NCBI RefSeq assembly: GCF_013389595.1
Contig: NZ_CP058306.1
Coordinates: 2,046,001-2,110,000 of the forward strand
Length of the DNA stretch: 64,000 nt
Source: Flavobacterium sp. I3-2
GTDB lineage: Bacteria > Bacteroidota > Bacteroidia > Flavobacteriales > Flavobacteriaceae
Reading direction: 5' to 3'
The translations under genes were made by a program, and so were the position numbers. Below, piece by piece: positions 1-8,508 of the stretch. Each line of letters begins with the position of its first letter. Position 1 is the stretch's first letter. Under the pieces are notes generated by a model that saw nothing but the letters and a program-made list of their open reading frames with translations, ran no database searches and was not told the DNA's origin.

Positions 1-1
1 C

Positions 2-385
2 ATAAATCACATCCAAAAAATAATTAAAGGTTCTAGGTCTGCAAATGCTGCAATTGCTTTAGTGGTTTCTTTGGTGAATTTGGCTGTTGCAAATAATACC
101 GTTGCTATTATCGTTTCTGGACCGATTGCAAAAAAAATCGCAACAGATTATCAAATCGAAAAAGCGAAGGCAACTTCTGTTTTAGATATTTTTTCGTGCA
201 TCATACAAGGAATAATTCCATACGGAGCACAAGTTTTGATTTTACTTAGTTTGGTCGATAAAAAAATGGGTTATTTTGATTTATTATCAAATAGTTACTA
301 CATCTTATTTTTATTTATTATCACTGTTATTTCTATCGTTTTGAATGTGAAAAATCGTGTAAAACCAAATCTTTCAAAAGCATAA
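2..385 (+). CDS. Na+/H+ antiporter, NhaC family (C-terminal part, cut by window edge)
   Basis: The reading frame is open from base 2 and ends at TAA 385, so only about 127 C-terminal residues are present. Two stretches typical of the NhaC antiporter family are visible: ANNTVAIIVSGPIAKKIA and a later LDIFSCIIQGIIPYGAQ. Hydrophobic segments around these and at the C-terminus (FLFIITVISIVLNV) fit an inner-membrane secondary transporter that exchanges Na+ for H+. The family match is strong; the exact substrate cannot be told from this part. A new promoter follows at once, so fabG downstream is probably a separate unit. Confidence 0.85.
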   Translation: MNHIQKIIKGSRSANAAIALVVSLVNLAVANNTVAIIVSGPIAKKIATDYQIEKAKATSVLDIFSCIIQGIIPYGAQVLILLSLVDKKMGYFDLLSNSYYILFLFIITVISIVLNVKNRVKPNLSKA

Positions 386-388
386 TTC

Positions 389-418
389 TTTGAAATTTCA
401 TCAAAAGAATTATATTTG
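389..418 (+). promoter_or_regulatory. Bacteroidota promoter for fabG
   Basis: An exact TAnnTTTG box (TATATTTG, 411-418) has a TTTG -33 element at 389-392, about 18 bases upstream. It lies 31 bases before the fabG ATG. Confidence 0.7.
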
Positions 419-449
419 CCTATATTTAGAAAAATAAAACATTTCATCA

Positions 450-1196
450 ATGAAATTATTAGAAGGAAAAACAGCGATTGTTACAGGAGCTACACGCGGA
501 ATTGGAAGAGGAATTGCTTTAGTATTTGCTCAACAAGGTGCAAATGTGGCTTTCACCTACAGTTCTTCAGAAGAAGCGGCTAAAACTTTAGAAAACGAAT
601 TAGTAGCTTTAGGAGTTTCTGCAAAAGGATACAAATCTAACGCGGCAGATTTTAACGAAGCGCAAACTTTAGTTGACCAAGTTTTAGAAACTTTCGGAAA
701 TATCGATATTCTAATCAATAACGCTGGAATTACAAAAGATAATTTGTTAATGCGTATGTCTGAAGAAGATTTTGATTCTGTTATTGATGTGAATTTAAAA
801 TCGGTTTTTAATATGACAAAAGCAGTACAAAAAACGATGCTGAAAAACCGTAAAGGTTCTATTATCAATATGAGTTCTGTTGTTGGAGTTAAAGGAAATG
901 CTGGACAAACAAATTACGCAGCTTCTAAAGCAGGTGTAATTGGTTTCTCAAAATCAATTGCTTTAGAATTAGGTTCTCGTAATATTCGTTGTAACGTAAT
1001 TGCTCCAGGTTTTATCGAAACTGAAATGACAGCTAAATTAAATGCCGATGTGGTTAAAGGTTGGGCAGATGCAATTCCTTTAAAACGCGGAGGTTCTGCA
1101 GAAGATGTTGCAAATGCTTGTGTTTTCTTAGCGTCAGATATGTCAGCTTATATTACAGGTCAAGTTTTAAATGTTGATGGTGGTATGTTAACCTAA
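450..1196 (+). CDS. fabG: 3-oxoacyl-[acyl-carrier-protein] reductase FabG
   Basis: NADPH-dependent short-chain dehydrogenase that reduces 3-oxoacyl-ACP in the fatty-acid elongation cycle in the cytoplasm. The 248 residues match the family length. Visible are the cofactor loop TGATRGIG (12-19), NNAG (90-93), the catalytic set Asn115, Ser143, Tyr156 and Lys160 (YAASK), and the end GQVLNVDGGM that closes the active site. The ATG at 450 fits the Rossmann start and lies 31 bases after a clear promoter; a terminator follows, so the gene appears monocistronic. Many short-chain dehydrogenases look alike, but the length, the GFIETEMT segment and overall similarity favour FabG. Confidence 0.93.
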   Translation: MKLLEGKTAIVTGATRGIGRGIALVFAQQGANVAFTYSSSEEAAKTLENELVALGVSAKGYKSNAADFNEAQTLVDQVLETFGNIDILINNAGITKDNLLMRMSEEDFDSVIDVNLKSVFNMTKAVQKTMLKNRKGSIINMSSVVGVKGNAGQTNYAASKAGVIGFSKSIALELGSRNIRCNVIAPGFIETEMTAKLNADVVKGWADAIPLKRGGSAEDVANACVFLASDMSAYITGQVLNVDGGMLT

Positions 1197-1221
1197 TCGC
1201 ATTTAAATAATTATAAAACAG

Positions 1222-1252
1222 AAATGAAGGCAATTTGTCTTCATTTTTTTTT
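1222..1252 (+). terminator. Rho-independent terminator after fabG
   Basis: An 8-base stem (AAATGAAG / CTTCATTT) with a 9-base loop runs into a T tract. Confidence 0.75.
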
Positions 1253-1335
1253 GATTTCGATTCACTTCAACGATTAATCTGATGTTAATTTTATCTTATA
1301 TATTAAATTGTAGCTTAAGATATCTTTTAACTTCG

Positions 1336-1343
1336 TACTTTTG
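1336..1343 (+). promoter_or_regulatory. -7 promoter box for the cvfB-hopJ pair
   Basis: An exact TAnnTTTG match (TACTTTTG) 15 bases before the ATG at 1359, so the mRNA leader would be very short. The -33 element is not obvious. Confidence 0.55.
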
Positions 1344-1358
1344 TGAAAATTTAATTTT

Positions 1359-2189
1359 ATGATTGCATTAGGCGAATACAATACTTTACGAATTGATAGA
1401 AGAACTACAGTTGGTTGTTTTTTAACTGATGGCGAAACCGATGTTTTACTACCAATAAAATATTTACCGGCTCAATATGAATTTAATGAAGAAATTACTG
1501 TTTTCGTTTATCTTGACCACGAAGAAAGACCAGTTGCTACCACATTAGAACCTAAAATTTATTTGAATGAATTTGCTTTATTAAAAGTGAATTACATTAA
1601 TGAATTCGGAGCTTTTATGGATATGGGATTAGAAAAAGATTTGTTTGTTCCGTTTAAAGAACAAGCACGTCCGATGGAAGTGAATAAACGCTATTTAACT
1701 TACATGAGCTTAGACCCAAAAACGAATCGTTTGGTTGGTTCTTCAAAATTAAATCAATATTTAAATAACGATAATATTACGGTTGAAGTAGGAGAAGAGG
1801 TTGATTTAATTGTTTCGCATATTACCGATTTAGGAATAAACGTAATCATCAACGAAAAACATAAAGGGTTGATGTACAAAAATGAGGTTTTCGAAGATTT
1901 AAGAACCGGAGACCGCATTATCGGATATATCAAAACCATTCGTCCTGACGGAAAAATCGATGTTTCTCGTACCAAACTTGGTTATGAAAAAGTAGAAAAA
2001 TATGCTCAAATCATTTTAGATGAACTTGAATATAACGACGGATTTTTAGGTTTAAACGATTCGAGTCATCCAGAAGAAATCAAGCAGATTTTGAATATGA
2101 GTAAAAAAACGTTCAAGAAAACCATCGGAACATTGTACAAAGAAAAGAAAATCGAAATCAAAGAAAACGGAATTTATTTATTAGACTAA
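1359..2189 (+). CDS. CvfB/YitL-family S1 RNA-binding protein
   Basis: A 276-residue protein with the layout of the CvfB family: three S1-like OB folds (about 1-65, 66-140 and 145-215) and a C-terminal winged helix (about 220-276). The second S1 unit has NEFGAFMDMGLEKDLFVPF and the third has DLGINVIINEKHKGLMYKNE, both typical S1 strands. In Staphylococcus CvfB binds RNA and affects virulence gene expression; its role in Bacteroidota is not established. The stop codon overlaps the next ATG by one base (TAATG), so the two genes are translationally coupled. Automated pipelines sometimes call this family GntR-like because of the winged helix; the S1 folds argue against that. Confidence 0.85.
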   Translation: MIALGEYNTLRIDRRTTVGCFLTDGETDVLLPIKYLPAQYEFNEEITVFVYLDHEERPVATTLEPKIYLNEFALLKVNYINEFGAFMDMGLEKDLFVPFKEQARPMEVNKRYLTYMSLDPKTNRLVGSSKLNQYLNNDNITVEVGEEVDLIVSHITDLGINVIINEKHKGLMYKNEVFEDLRTGDRIIGYIKTIRPDGKIDVSRTKLGYEKVEKYAQIILDELEYNDGFLGLNDSSHPEEIKQILNMSKKTFKKTIGTLYKEKKIEIKENGIYLLD

Positions 2190-2521
2190 TGATTCAAGAT
2201 TTATTAAATAAGATAGAAAATAAGCAAATTTCATTTGTAGATGTAATCGCTTTTATTGAAGAAAATTATTCGTATGTTCCAGGTGCATTTACAAACGGAA
2301 GTCAGGTTAATGCAGAAAATGAAAACCAAGGAAGTGCCAAAGTTTTTGCTTTTGCTAAATTAAATAATTTGTCCAAAGAAGATACGTTGCAATTGTTTGT
2401 AGAACATTATCAATCGGTTTTAGAAACACCAACAGAAACCAATCATCAAAACATCCGTCAATTTATGATTCACGGTTGGGACAAACTAGCATTCGAAAAA
2501 CAAGTTTTAGAACTTAAATAA
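2189..2521 (+). CDS. HopJ-family protein of unknown function
   Basis: A 110-residue soluble protein with the conserved core of the HopJ family: YVPGAFTNGSQVNA, GSAKVFAFAKLNNLS, and NIRQFMIHGWDKLAF at the end. The family is named after a Pseudomonas type III effector, but members are widespread in bacteria without type III secretion, as here. Its biochemical role is unknown. It is coupled to the CvfB-like gene by a one-base start/stop overlap, which suggests a shared task or at least coordinated synthesis. No signal peptide or membrane segment is visible. Confidence 0.8.
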   Translation: MIQDLLNKIENKQISFVDVIAFIEENYSYVPGAFTNGSQVNAENENQGSAKVFAFAKLNNLSKEDTLQLFVEHYQSVLETPTETNHQNIRQFMIHGWDKLAFEKQVLELK

Positions 2522-2524
2522 ATG

Positions 2525-2557
2525 AAAAAAATGCGCTTCGATTTGAAGTGCATTTTT
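2525..2557. terminator. Bidirectional terminator between convergent genes
   Basis: A hairpin of the form AAAATGCGCTTC / GAAGTGCATTTT with A and T tracts on both sides. It sits between the plus-strand HopJ gene and the minus-strand gene that ends at 2561. Confidence 0.75.
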
Positions 2558-2560
2558 AGT

Positions 2561-3223
2561 TTATGGTAACATGAAAAGGCTGTAAATAACATATATTAAG
2601 CCAAATATTAAAAGAATAGCTAAGGAAACTAAAATATATAATTTTATTAAACCATTGCTTTTTGAAGCTATATTTTTTGAGTGATTATTAATTGGGGCCG
2701 TATTCTCTTTAATAATTGGCTCTTCAATTTCTGTTGTATTTTTGATTCGATAACGTTTAGCTTTTTCTTCGAGTTCAATTTCCCAAAAACTTTTCCCAAA
2801 AACCATTTCGATTTGTTTCCAAATAACTTCAGAAACATCTTCGTTTTCATCTTCAATTTTTAAGCGTAGACCTTGTTCAAAAATAATTTCGTTTTCGGCG
2901 TACATTATTGAACGAATTAATTTTTCATTTATTGAATAACCAAAATAAAATGCCATTGAAGTTTCCGAAAAGGTAAAAGTTAAGGTTTGAGATTCAGGGT
3001 AAAAATAGCTTTCATCGTAACATAACTCAAAATTTGTAAAAATAAAAGTTCCGTTATCACCAAAATATACATCTATAATCCCATCATCTTTCCAGTTTTC
3101 TGAAGCTGTTTCAAAATCTACTTCGCAATCATATTCTAAATCTAAACGAAGAATGTTTGATAAATCTGACTCACGATTTTTAAGACATTTATTAATAACG
3201 ATACCTGAAATATTATATCCCAT
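2561..3223 (-). CDS. Hypothetical protein with C-terminal membrane anchor
   Basis: I do not recognise this 220-residue protein. The first 165 residues are acidic and rich in aromatic residues (for example YDESYFYPESQTLTFTF), with alternating patterns suggestive of beta strands. A Lys/Asn/Glu-rich linker follows, then one membrane helix near the C-terminus (LYILVSLAILLIFGLIYVIY, about 195-214). It could be a tail-anchored protein with a large cytoplasmic domain. It is flanked by terminators and has its own promoter, so it is probably monocistronic. Confidence 0.65.
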   Translation of the reverse strand: MGYNISGIVINKCLKNRESDLSNILRLDLEYDCEVDFETASENWKDDGIIDVYFGDNGTFIFTNFELCYDESYFYPESQTLTFTFSETSMAFYFGYSINEKLIRSIMYAENEIIFEQGLRLKIEDENEDVSEVIWKQIEMVFGKSFWEIELEEKAKRYRIKNTTEIEEPIIKENTAPINNHSKNIASKSNGLIKLYILVSLAILLIFGLIYVIYSLFMLP

Positions 3224-3244
3224 GTTTAAGTTTTATGTGTTTTA

Positions 3245-3252
3245 CAAACATA
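3245..3252 (-). promoter_or_regulatory. -7 promoter box for the 3223 gene
   Basis: The minus strand reads TATGTTTG, an exact TAnnTTTG, 21 bases upstream of the ATG. Confidence 0.55.
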
Positions 3253-3330
3253 TAAATTTTAAGTTAAATAATAAATTTAGAGAAAAACTTTCTTTTAATG
3301 AACAATAAAAACTTCTTTTTAAAATTAAGT

Positions 3331-3363
3331 AAAAAAAAACTGCCTCGTTTTTGAGACAGTTTA
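3331..3363 (-). terminator. Terminator of the phosphate transport operon
   Basis: A hairpin AAACTGcCTC / GAGaCAGTTT is followed, on the minus strand, by a run of nine T (A tract 3331-3339). Confidence 0.75.
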
Positions 3364-3386
3364 ATTTGATTTTTTACTTAAAAATA

Positions 3387-4493
3387 TTAGAATAATACTA
3401 CGATATGATACACTAACATTGCGATTAAAGCAGAAACTGGTATAGTTAAAATCCAAGCCCATAACAAACTAATGGTTACTCCCCAACGAACTGCTGAAAT
3501 ACGTTTTGTAATTCCAACTCCGATAATAGAACCTGTAATTGTATGTGTTGTAGAAACCGGAATACCAAAATGCTCAGTAACGTATAACGCAGCAGCACCA
3601 GCGGTTTCAGCAGCAACACCTTCTAATGGTGTAACTTTAGTGATTTTTGAACCCATCGTTTTCACGATTTTCCAACCGCCACTTAAAGTACCTAAACCAA
3701 TAAATAAGAAGGATGCTAAAGGAACCCAATACCAATGGTCAACAAATATTTTAAAATTATCTCCACCAACTGTATATAATGGGTCCATATCAACATTTAA
3801 GTGGTAGTAAATAACCGCAGCTCCAATAATTCCCATTACTTTTTGCGCATCATTTCCACCGTGTCCTAAACTGAATAAAGCTGAAGATACTAATTGTAAT
3901 TTTTTAAACCAAACTTCTGCTCTATGAGGATTTGCTTTTCTACAAATCCACATGATTGCAACTGTGATGAAATACGCTAAAATCATACCTAACAAAGGTG
4001 CTCCGAAAATAAAGAAAAATGTAGGAACAACTTTAGAATAGTTAATAACATCTACCTCAACACCATTTATCACACTTGTAAAAGATCCTGCAGCAGCAAC
4101 CGCAGCTCCCATGAAACCACCTAATAAAGTATGTGATGACGAAGATGGAATTCCTAATTTCCAAGTAGCTAAATTCCAAAGAATCGCAGCTACTAATCCT
4201 GCAAAAATAACTTCTAAGTTAATAAAACTTTCGTTTACAGACTTAGCTATCGTGTTACCGATTTTAAACTCACCAATAATATAAAGTGAAATAAAATAGG
4301 CGACAAAGTTAAAAAATGCAGCCCAAACAACAGCCTGAAATGGAGTCAATACTTTTGTAGTTACAATCGTAGCAATTGAATTTGCAGCATCGTGAAAACC
4401 ATTGATGTAATCAAATCCTAAAGCAAGCACAATGATAACTAAAAGCATTATCCCTTCGGGTCTGCCTAAAATATCTAAAAAAGCTTCCATCAT
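3387..4493 (-). CDS. Inorganic phosphate transporter, PiT family
   Basis: A 368-residue inner-membrane permease that co-transports phosphate (possibly as a metal-phosphate complex) with a cation. The duplicated PiT signature is present: GFDYINGFHDAANS at 26-39 and LGHGGNDAQKVMG in the second half, plus GIPVSTTHTITG at about 310-321. About ten hydrophobic segments are visible. It lies three bases after the DUF47 gene, the standard pairing in which the PhoU-like DUF47 protein is thought to modulate the transporter. A terminator follows directly. The genes form a two-gene operon read right to left. Confidence 0.93.
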   Translation of the reverse strand: MMEAFLDILGRPEGIMLLVIIVLALGFDYINGFHDAANSIATIVTTKVLTPFQAVVWAAFFNFVAYFISLYIIGEFKIGNTIAKSVNESFINLEVIFAGLVAAILWNLATWKLGIPSSSSHTLLGGFMGAAVAAAGSFTSVINGVEVDVINYSKVVPTFFFIFGAPLLGMILAYFITVAIMWICRKANPHRAEVWFKKLQLVSSALFSLGHGGNDAQKVMGIIGAAVIYYHLNVDMDPLYTVGGDNFKIFVDHWYWVPLASFLFIGLGTLSGGWKIVKTMGSKITKVTPLEGVAAETAGAAALYVTEHFGIPVSTTHTITGSIIGVGITKRISAVRWGVTISLLWAWILTIPVSALIAMLVYHIVVLF

Positions 4494-4496
4494 TTT

Positions 4497-5141
4497 TTAA
4501 GCGTATTTAACTGTAACTGCTTCTAAAACGTTAGCAACTTTACGACAACTATCTGTTGCGAATTCTAAAGCCATCATAACTTCTTTGTAACGAATGATAT
4601 CCATTACATTTGATTCGTTTTCGAAAATATCAGCAACCGCTTTATCAAAAACTTTATCTGCTTTTCTTTCTAAACGGTAAATATTTTTACAGCTTTCAGC
4701 AATTTTATCTAAATTTTTAAAGTTGTTTAATTTATCAACCGCAGAAGAAATTTCTGAACAAGCTTCTAAATTAACTTCTGTTAGCTTACGTAAAGGTTTA
4801 GTTACTTTATCAATTTGATACAAACGCATACGAGAAGCTGCATCACTCATATTATCTGCAACCTCATCAATCGAAGTCATTAATGCATGAATATCTTCTC
4901 TATCAAATGGAGTGATAAAATTTCTTCCTAATTCAACTCTTGTTTTTTGAGCAATCGTTTCAATTTCAGACTTTAAAACTTCAACCTCTTTTAATAACTC
5001 ATTTCTATCTTTACTCGGTAGAGTTAATGCTTCATGCAGAGTTTCAGATAAAACTTTAAGTTTAAGAGAAATCTCTTGGAACAAAGGATAAAACACTTTA
5101 TCTTTTGGTACTAAAAACTGAAAAATTGAATTTAATGACAT
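4497..5141 (-). CDS. DUF47 (PhoU-like) Pit accessory protein
   Basis: A 214-residue all-helical cytoplasmic protein of the DUF47 family, which resembles PhoU and is regularly encoded beside PiT permeases. Features are the N-terminal FLVPKDKVFYPLF, central helices carrying DIHALMTSIDEVADNMSDAA, and the end RYKEVMMALEFATDSCRKVAN. It is first in the operon, with the permease three bases downstream. The role as a regulator or assembly partner of the transporter is known for the family only in outline and is inferred here from gene order. Confidence 0.9.
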   Translation of the reverse strand: MSLNSIFQFLVPKDKVFYPLFQEISLKLKVLSETLHEALTLPSKDRNELLKEVEVLKSEIETIAQKTRVELGRNFITPFDREDIHALMTSIDEVADNMSDAASRMRLYQIDKVTKPLRKLTEVNLEACSEISSAVDKLNNFKNLDKIAESCKNIYRLERKADKVFDKAVADIFENESNVMDIIRYKEVMMALEFATDSCRKVANVLEAVTVKYA

Positions 5142-5166
5142 AATTATCTATTTATATTTTCGAGTG

Positions 5167-5174
5167 CAAATATA
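5167..5174 (-). promoter_or_regulatory. -7 promoter box for the DUF47-pit operon
   Basis: The minus strand reads TATATTTG (exact TAnnTTTG), 25 bases before the ATG. Confidence 0.6.
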
Positions 5175-5252
5175 ATAAGTCAATGTTAAGTTATCGTTAA
5201 GTTAAAGGTGTTTTTGTATTTTACTTTTAAATATCAATTTCTCAAAAAATCG

Positions 5253-5281
5253 TTGTATATAAAATCAAATTTGTATTTTAG
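5253..5281 (+). promoter_or_regulatory. Promoter for the acyl-CoA carboxyltransferase gene
   Basis: TTG (5253-5255), an 18-base spacer, then TATTTTAG (5274-5281), one mismatch from TAnnTTTG. It lies 37 bases before the ATG. Confidence 0.45.
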
Positions 5282-5318
5282 CAACCATTAAACCGAATTA
5301 CATCAAAAATTATAAAAA

Positions 5319-6962
5319 ATGGATATTAACTTCAATAAAAACGAAGATCATAATAAACTGTTACTTTCAGATTTAAAAAATAAATTAGCTAAAGTTAAAT
5401 TAGGCGGAGGTGAAAAAAGAATTGCTAAACTTCATGAACAAGGAAAGCTAACAGCTAGAGAACGTATTGATTATCTTTTTGATAAAAATTCAAAATCGAT
5501 TGAAATTGGAGCTTTTGTAGGTGATGAAATGTACCAAGAACACGGCGGATGCCCTTCTGGTGGTGTTGTTGTAAAAATTGGTTACATCAAGGGTAAGCAA
5601 TGTATTGTTGTAGCAAACGATGCAACTGTTAAAGCAGGTGCTTGGTTTCCGATTACAGGTAAGAAAAATTTAAGAGCGCAAGAAATTGCCATTGAAAATA
5701 AATTACCAATTATATATTTAGTTGATTCTGCTGGAGTTTATTTACCGTTACAAGACGAAATTTTCCCTGACAAAGAACATTTTGGACGTATTTTTAGAAA
5801 CAATGCTATTATGAGTAGCATGGGAATTACACAAATTGCTGCTGTGATGGGAAGTTGTGTTGCTGGTGGTGCTTACTTACCGATTATGAGTGACGAAGCT
5901 TTAATTGTTGATAAAACAGGAAGTATTTTCTTAGCAGGAAGTTATTTGGTTAAAGCTGCAATTGGCGAATCAATTGATAACGAAACTTTAGGTGGCGCAA
6001 CAACACATTGCGAAATTTCTGGAGTTACCGATTATAAAGCTAAAGATGATAAAGATGCTTTAGATAAAATTAAAAACATCGTTGATAAAATCGGAAATTT
6101 TGATAAAGCTGGTTATAGCCGAATTGAAGCTAAAAATCCGACAGAAAACCCTGAAGATATTTATGGTATCTTACCAAAATCGAGAAGTGAACAATACGAT
6201 ATGAAAGAAATCATTAAACGTTTAGTTGATGGTTCTGAATTTGAAGAATATAAAGAAGGCTACGGACAAACAATCATAACTGGTTACGCACGTATCGACG
6301 GTTGGGCTGTTGGAATTGTAGCCAATCAACGTAAAGTCGTAAAAACAACTGCTGCTAAAACCAAACCGAGTGAAATGCAATTTGGTGGTGTAATCTATTC
6401 AGATTCTGCCGATAAAGCTACTCGTTTTATTGCTAATTGTAATCAGAAAAAAATTCCATTGGTTTTCTTACAAGATGTTACCGGTTTCATGGTTGGAAGT
6501 AAATCTGAACACGGCGGAATTATTAAAGACGGTGCAAAAATGGTAAATGCTGTTTCTAACTCTGTAGTTCCTAAATTCACCGTTGTTGTAGGAAATTCTT
6601 ACGGAGCTGGAAATTATGCAATGTGTGGTAAAGCTTATGATCCAAGATTAATTTTTGCTTGGCCAAGCGCAGAATTAGCTGTAATGGGTGGAGCCCAAGC
6701 TGCTAAAGTTTTATTACAAATCGAAGCATCTTCTTTAAAGGCAAAAGGAGAAGAAATTACACCAGAAAAAGAAGCAGAATTATTTGATAAAATAAAAGCA
6801 AAGTACGACAAGCAAGTTTCTCCATATTATGCAGCAGCACGTTTATGGACAGATGCAATCATCGATCCGTTAGATACAAGAAAATGGATTTCGATGGGAA
6901 TTGAAGCTGCAGATCATGCACCAATCGAAAAACAATTTAATTTAGGAGTTATTCAAGTTTAA
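5319..6962 (+). CDS. Acyl-CoA carboxylase carboxyltransferase (beta) subunit, MCC-like
   Basis: Transfers CO2 from carboxybiotin to an acyl-CoA. The 547 residues are made of the two crotonase-like halves of the family, including the DSAGVYLPLQDEIFPDKEHF segment, MGSCVAGGAYLPIMSDEA and, in the second half, VVGNSYGAGNYAMCGKAYDP. The DxxGxxLPxQxEVFPDxxHFGRIF pattern is closer to methylcrotonyl-CoA carboxylase beta than to propionyl-CoA carboxylase beta, which would place it in leucine breakdown, but this is inference. No biotin carboxylase/BCCP subunit is adjacent, so the partner must lie elsewhere. The gene has its own promoter and terminator. Confidence 0.88.
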   Translation: MDINFNKNEDHNKLLLSDLKNKLAKVKLGGGEKRIAKLHEQGKLTARERIDYLFDKNSKSIEIGAFVGDEMYQEHGGCPSGGVVVKIGYIKGKQCIVVANDATVKAGAWFPITGKKNLRAQEIAIENKLPIIYLVDSAGVYLPLQDEIFPDKEHFGRIFRNNAIMSSMGITQIAAVMGSCVAGGAYLPIMSDEALIVDKTGSIFLAGSYLVKAAIGESIDNETLGGATTHCEISGVTDYKAKDDKDALDKIKNIVDKIGNFDKAGYSRIEAKNPTENPEDIYGILPKSRSEQYDMKEIIKRLVDGSEFEEYKEGYGQTIITGYARIDGWAVGIVANQRKVVKTTAAKTKPSEMQFGGVIYSDSADKATRFIANCNQKKIPLVFLQDVTGFMVGSKSEHGGIIKDGAKMVNAVSNSVVPKFTVVVGNSYGAGNYAMCGKAYDPRLIFAWPSAELAVMGGAQAAKVLLQIEASSLKAKGEEITPEKEAELFDKIKAKYDKQVSPYYAAARLWTDAIIDPLDTRKWISMGIEAADHAPIEKQFNLGVIQV

Positions 6963-6984
6963 TTCCTTAATTTTATACTATATT

Positions 6985-7013
6985 AAAGTCTATCGTTTAT
7001 GATAGACTTTTTT
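6985..7013 (+). terminator. Strong terminator after the carboxyltransferase gene
   Basis: A perfect 10-base stem AAAGTCTATC / GATAGACTTT, loop GTTTAT, then a T tract. Confidence 0.85.
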
Positions 7014-7021
7014 ATTTATAA

Positions 7022-8431
7022 ATGCAACTAGCCCAAATGCAAGAAACTCAAAACATACCTTACAAATATTTACCTTGGTTGGCAGCAATGGCCATTTTTA
7101 TGCAATCTTTAGACGGAACCATTTTAATCACATCGTTACCTTCGATTGCAAAAGACATGAATTATTCGCCATTAGAAATGCAATCAATCATTGTTAGCTA
7201 CACGTTAACTTTAGCTATTTTTATTCCGTTAAGCGGATGGCTTTCTGACAAGTTTGGTACAAAAAAAACGTTTAGTTTCGCAGTTGCAGTTTTTACATTA
7301 GGATCATTATTTTGTGCCATTTCACCTGATTTAACCACTTTAGTAATTTCTAGAATCATTCAAGCAATTGGCGGTTCAATGATGGTTCCGGTTGCGCGTT
7401 TAGCAATTTTATACGCATACCCAAAAAATCAACTTTTAAAGGTGATTAATTTCATGACCATTCCTGGATTGATTGGACCTGTAATTGGACCGAGTTTAGG
7501 TGGTTATCTTTCTGATAATTTTTCGTGGCATTGGATTTTCCTTGTAAACATTCCAATTGGTTTGATAGGTATTCTTTTAACTCAAAAATTCATGCCTAAT
7601 TTTACTAATAAAGTGGGAAAATTCGACCTTGTAGGTTTGTTGTATTTTAGTTTAGCTTTAGTAATTTTCACCTTTTTATTAGAATTATCTAGTGTTGGAA
7701 TTTCGAGTTTAACCTTAGTTACTGTCTTACTTGCTTTGTCAATTTTGTTTTTTATTCTTTATATAAAACATTCCAAAAAAACAAAAGATCCGATCATCGA
7801 TTTAAAATTGTTCCGAATTCGTACGTTGCGAATTGGATTATCTGGAAGTTTATTTACACGCTTAGGAATAAGCGGCATTCCATTTCTTTTGCCATTGATG
7901 CTGCAAGTTGGATTTGGATATTCGGCAACCATTGCTGGCTTGATGTTACTTCCGTCTGCTTTAAGCAATGTTTTGATTAAACCTTTTGTAGTTCCTTTAG
8001 TTCAGAAAATTGGATATCGAAATGTATTAATAAGCAACACTTTAATTCTAGCTGTTATTATTTTAACGATAAGCTTGGCAACGAAAGAAACGCCTTTGTT
8101 TTATTTTGTTATTCTGATGGTAGTTTATGGCGCTGTAAATTCAATTCAAATGGCTTCGATGAACACCATTTCACTTTCAGATTTAGATAACGAAACTGCA
8201 AGTTCTGGAAATAGTTTATTAGCCATTATGCAACAACTTTCGATGAGTTTTGGAATTTCTGCTGCTGCTCTTGCATTATCTTTTTTTAAGAATTACACTG
8301 GATTTATTGAAGGCGATACAATTACTGCTTTTAAATATTCGTTTATCACTTTAGGAATTTTGACGGCACTTTCAACTTTAGTTTTTACGAAACTTAAAAA
8401 GAATGATGGTAATCTATTTTCTGGGAAATAA
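7022..8431 (+). CDS. MFS exporter, DHA2 family, MdtD-like
   Basis: A 469-residue proton-driven exporter of the 14-helix DHA2 branch. Close correspondence to E. coli MdtD (YegB) is visible in FMQSLDGTILITSLPSIA, the motif-A loop GWLSDKFGTKKTF, IQAIGGSMMVPVARL, the LSWHWIFLVNIPIG-like segment, and ETASSGNSLLAIMQQLSMS near the end. The substrate is unknown; MdtD in E. coli lies in a multidrug cluster, but this copy stands alone. The ATG at 7022 is only nine bases after the previous terminator; a second in-frame ATG at 7037 would give 464 residues and is equally plausible. No promoter box is obvious upstream. Confidence 0.87.
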   Translation: MQLAQMQETQNIPYKYLPWLAAMAIFMQSLDGTILITSLPSIAKDMNYSPLEMQSIIVSYTLTLAIFIPLSGWLSDKFGTKKTFSFAVAVFTLGSLFCAISPDLTTLVISRIIQAIGGSMMVPVARLAILYAYPKNQLLKVINFMTIPGLIGPVIGPSLGGYLSDNFSWHWIFLVNIPIGLIGILLTQKFMPNFTNKVGKFDLVGLLYFSLALVIFTFLLELSSVGISSLTLVTVLLALSILFFILYIKHSKKTKDPIIDLKLFRIRTLRIGLSGSLFTRLGISGIPFLLPLMLQVGFGYSATIAGLMLLPSALSNVLIKPFVVPLVQKIGYRNVLISNTLILAVIILTISLATKETPLFYFVILMVVYGAVNSIQMASMNTISLSDLDNETASSGNSLLAIMQQLSMSFGISAAALALSFFKNYTGFIEGDTITAFKYSFITLGILTALSTLVFTKLKKNDGNLFSGK

Positions 8432-8467
8432 AATAATAGATGTTTTTAATTTTTTAAATAAAAACGA

Positions 8468-8475
8468 TAAATTCG
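8468..8475 (+). promoter_or_regulatory. Probable -7 box for the outer-membrane protein gene
   Basis: TAAATTCG differs by one base from TAnnTTTG and lies 33 bases before the ATG. Confidence 0.35.
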
Positions 8476-8508
8476 TAGAATTACATTAATTGAAAAACTT
8501 TAAATTAA

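Noticed and set aside
557..868. Antisense frame inside fabG and many similar frames inside other genes
   Set aside because: They run opposite to strongly conserved coding regions, and have no promoter, no conserved motif and no plausible start context.
2189..2521. Type III effector HopJ
   Set aside because: The family name comes from Pseudomonas. No type III secretion gene is present and the family is widespread in non-pathogens, so an effector role is not claimed.
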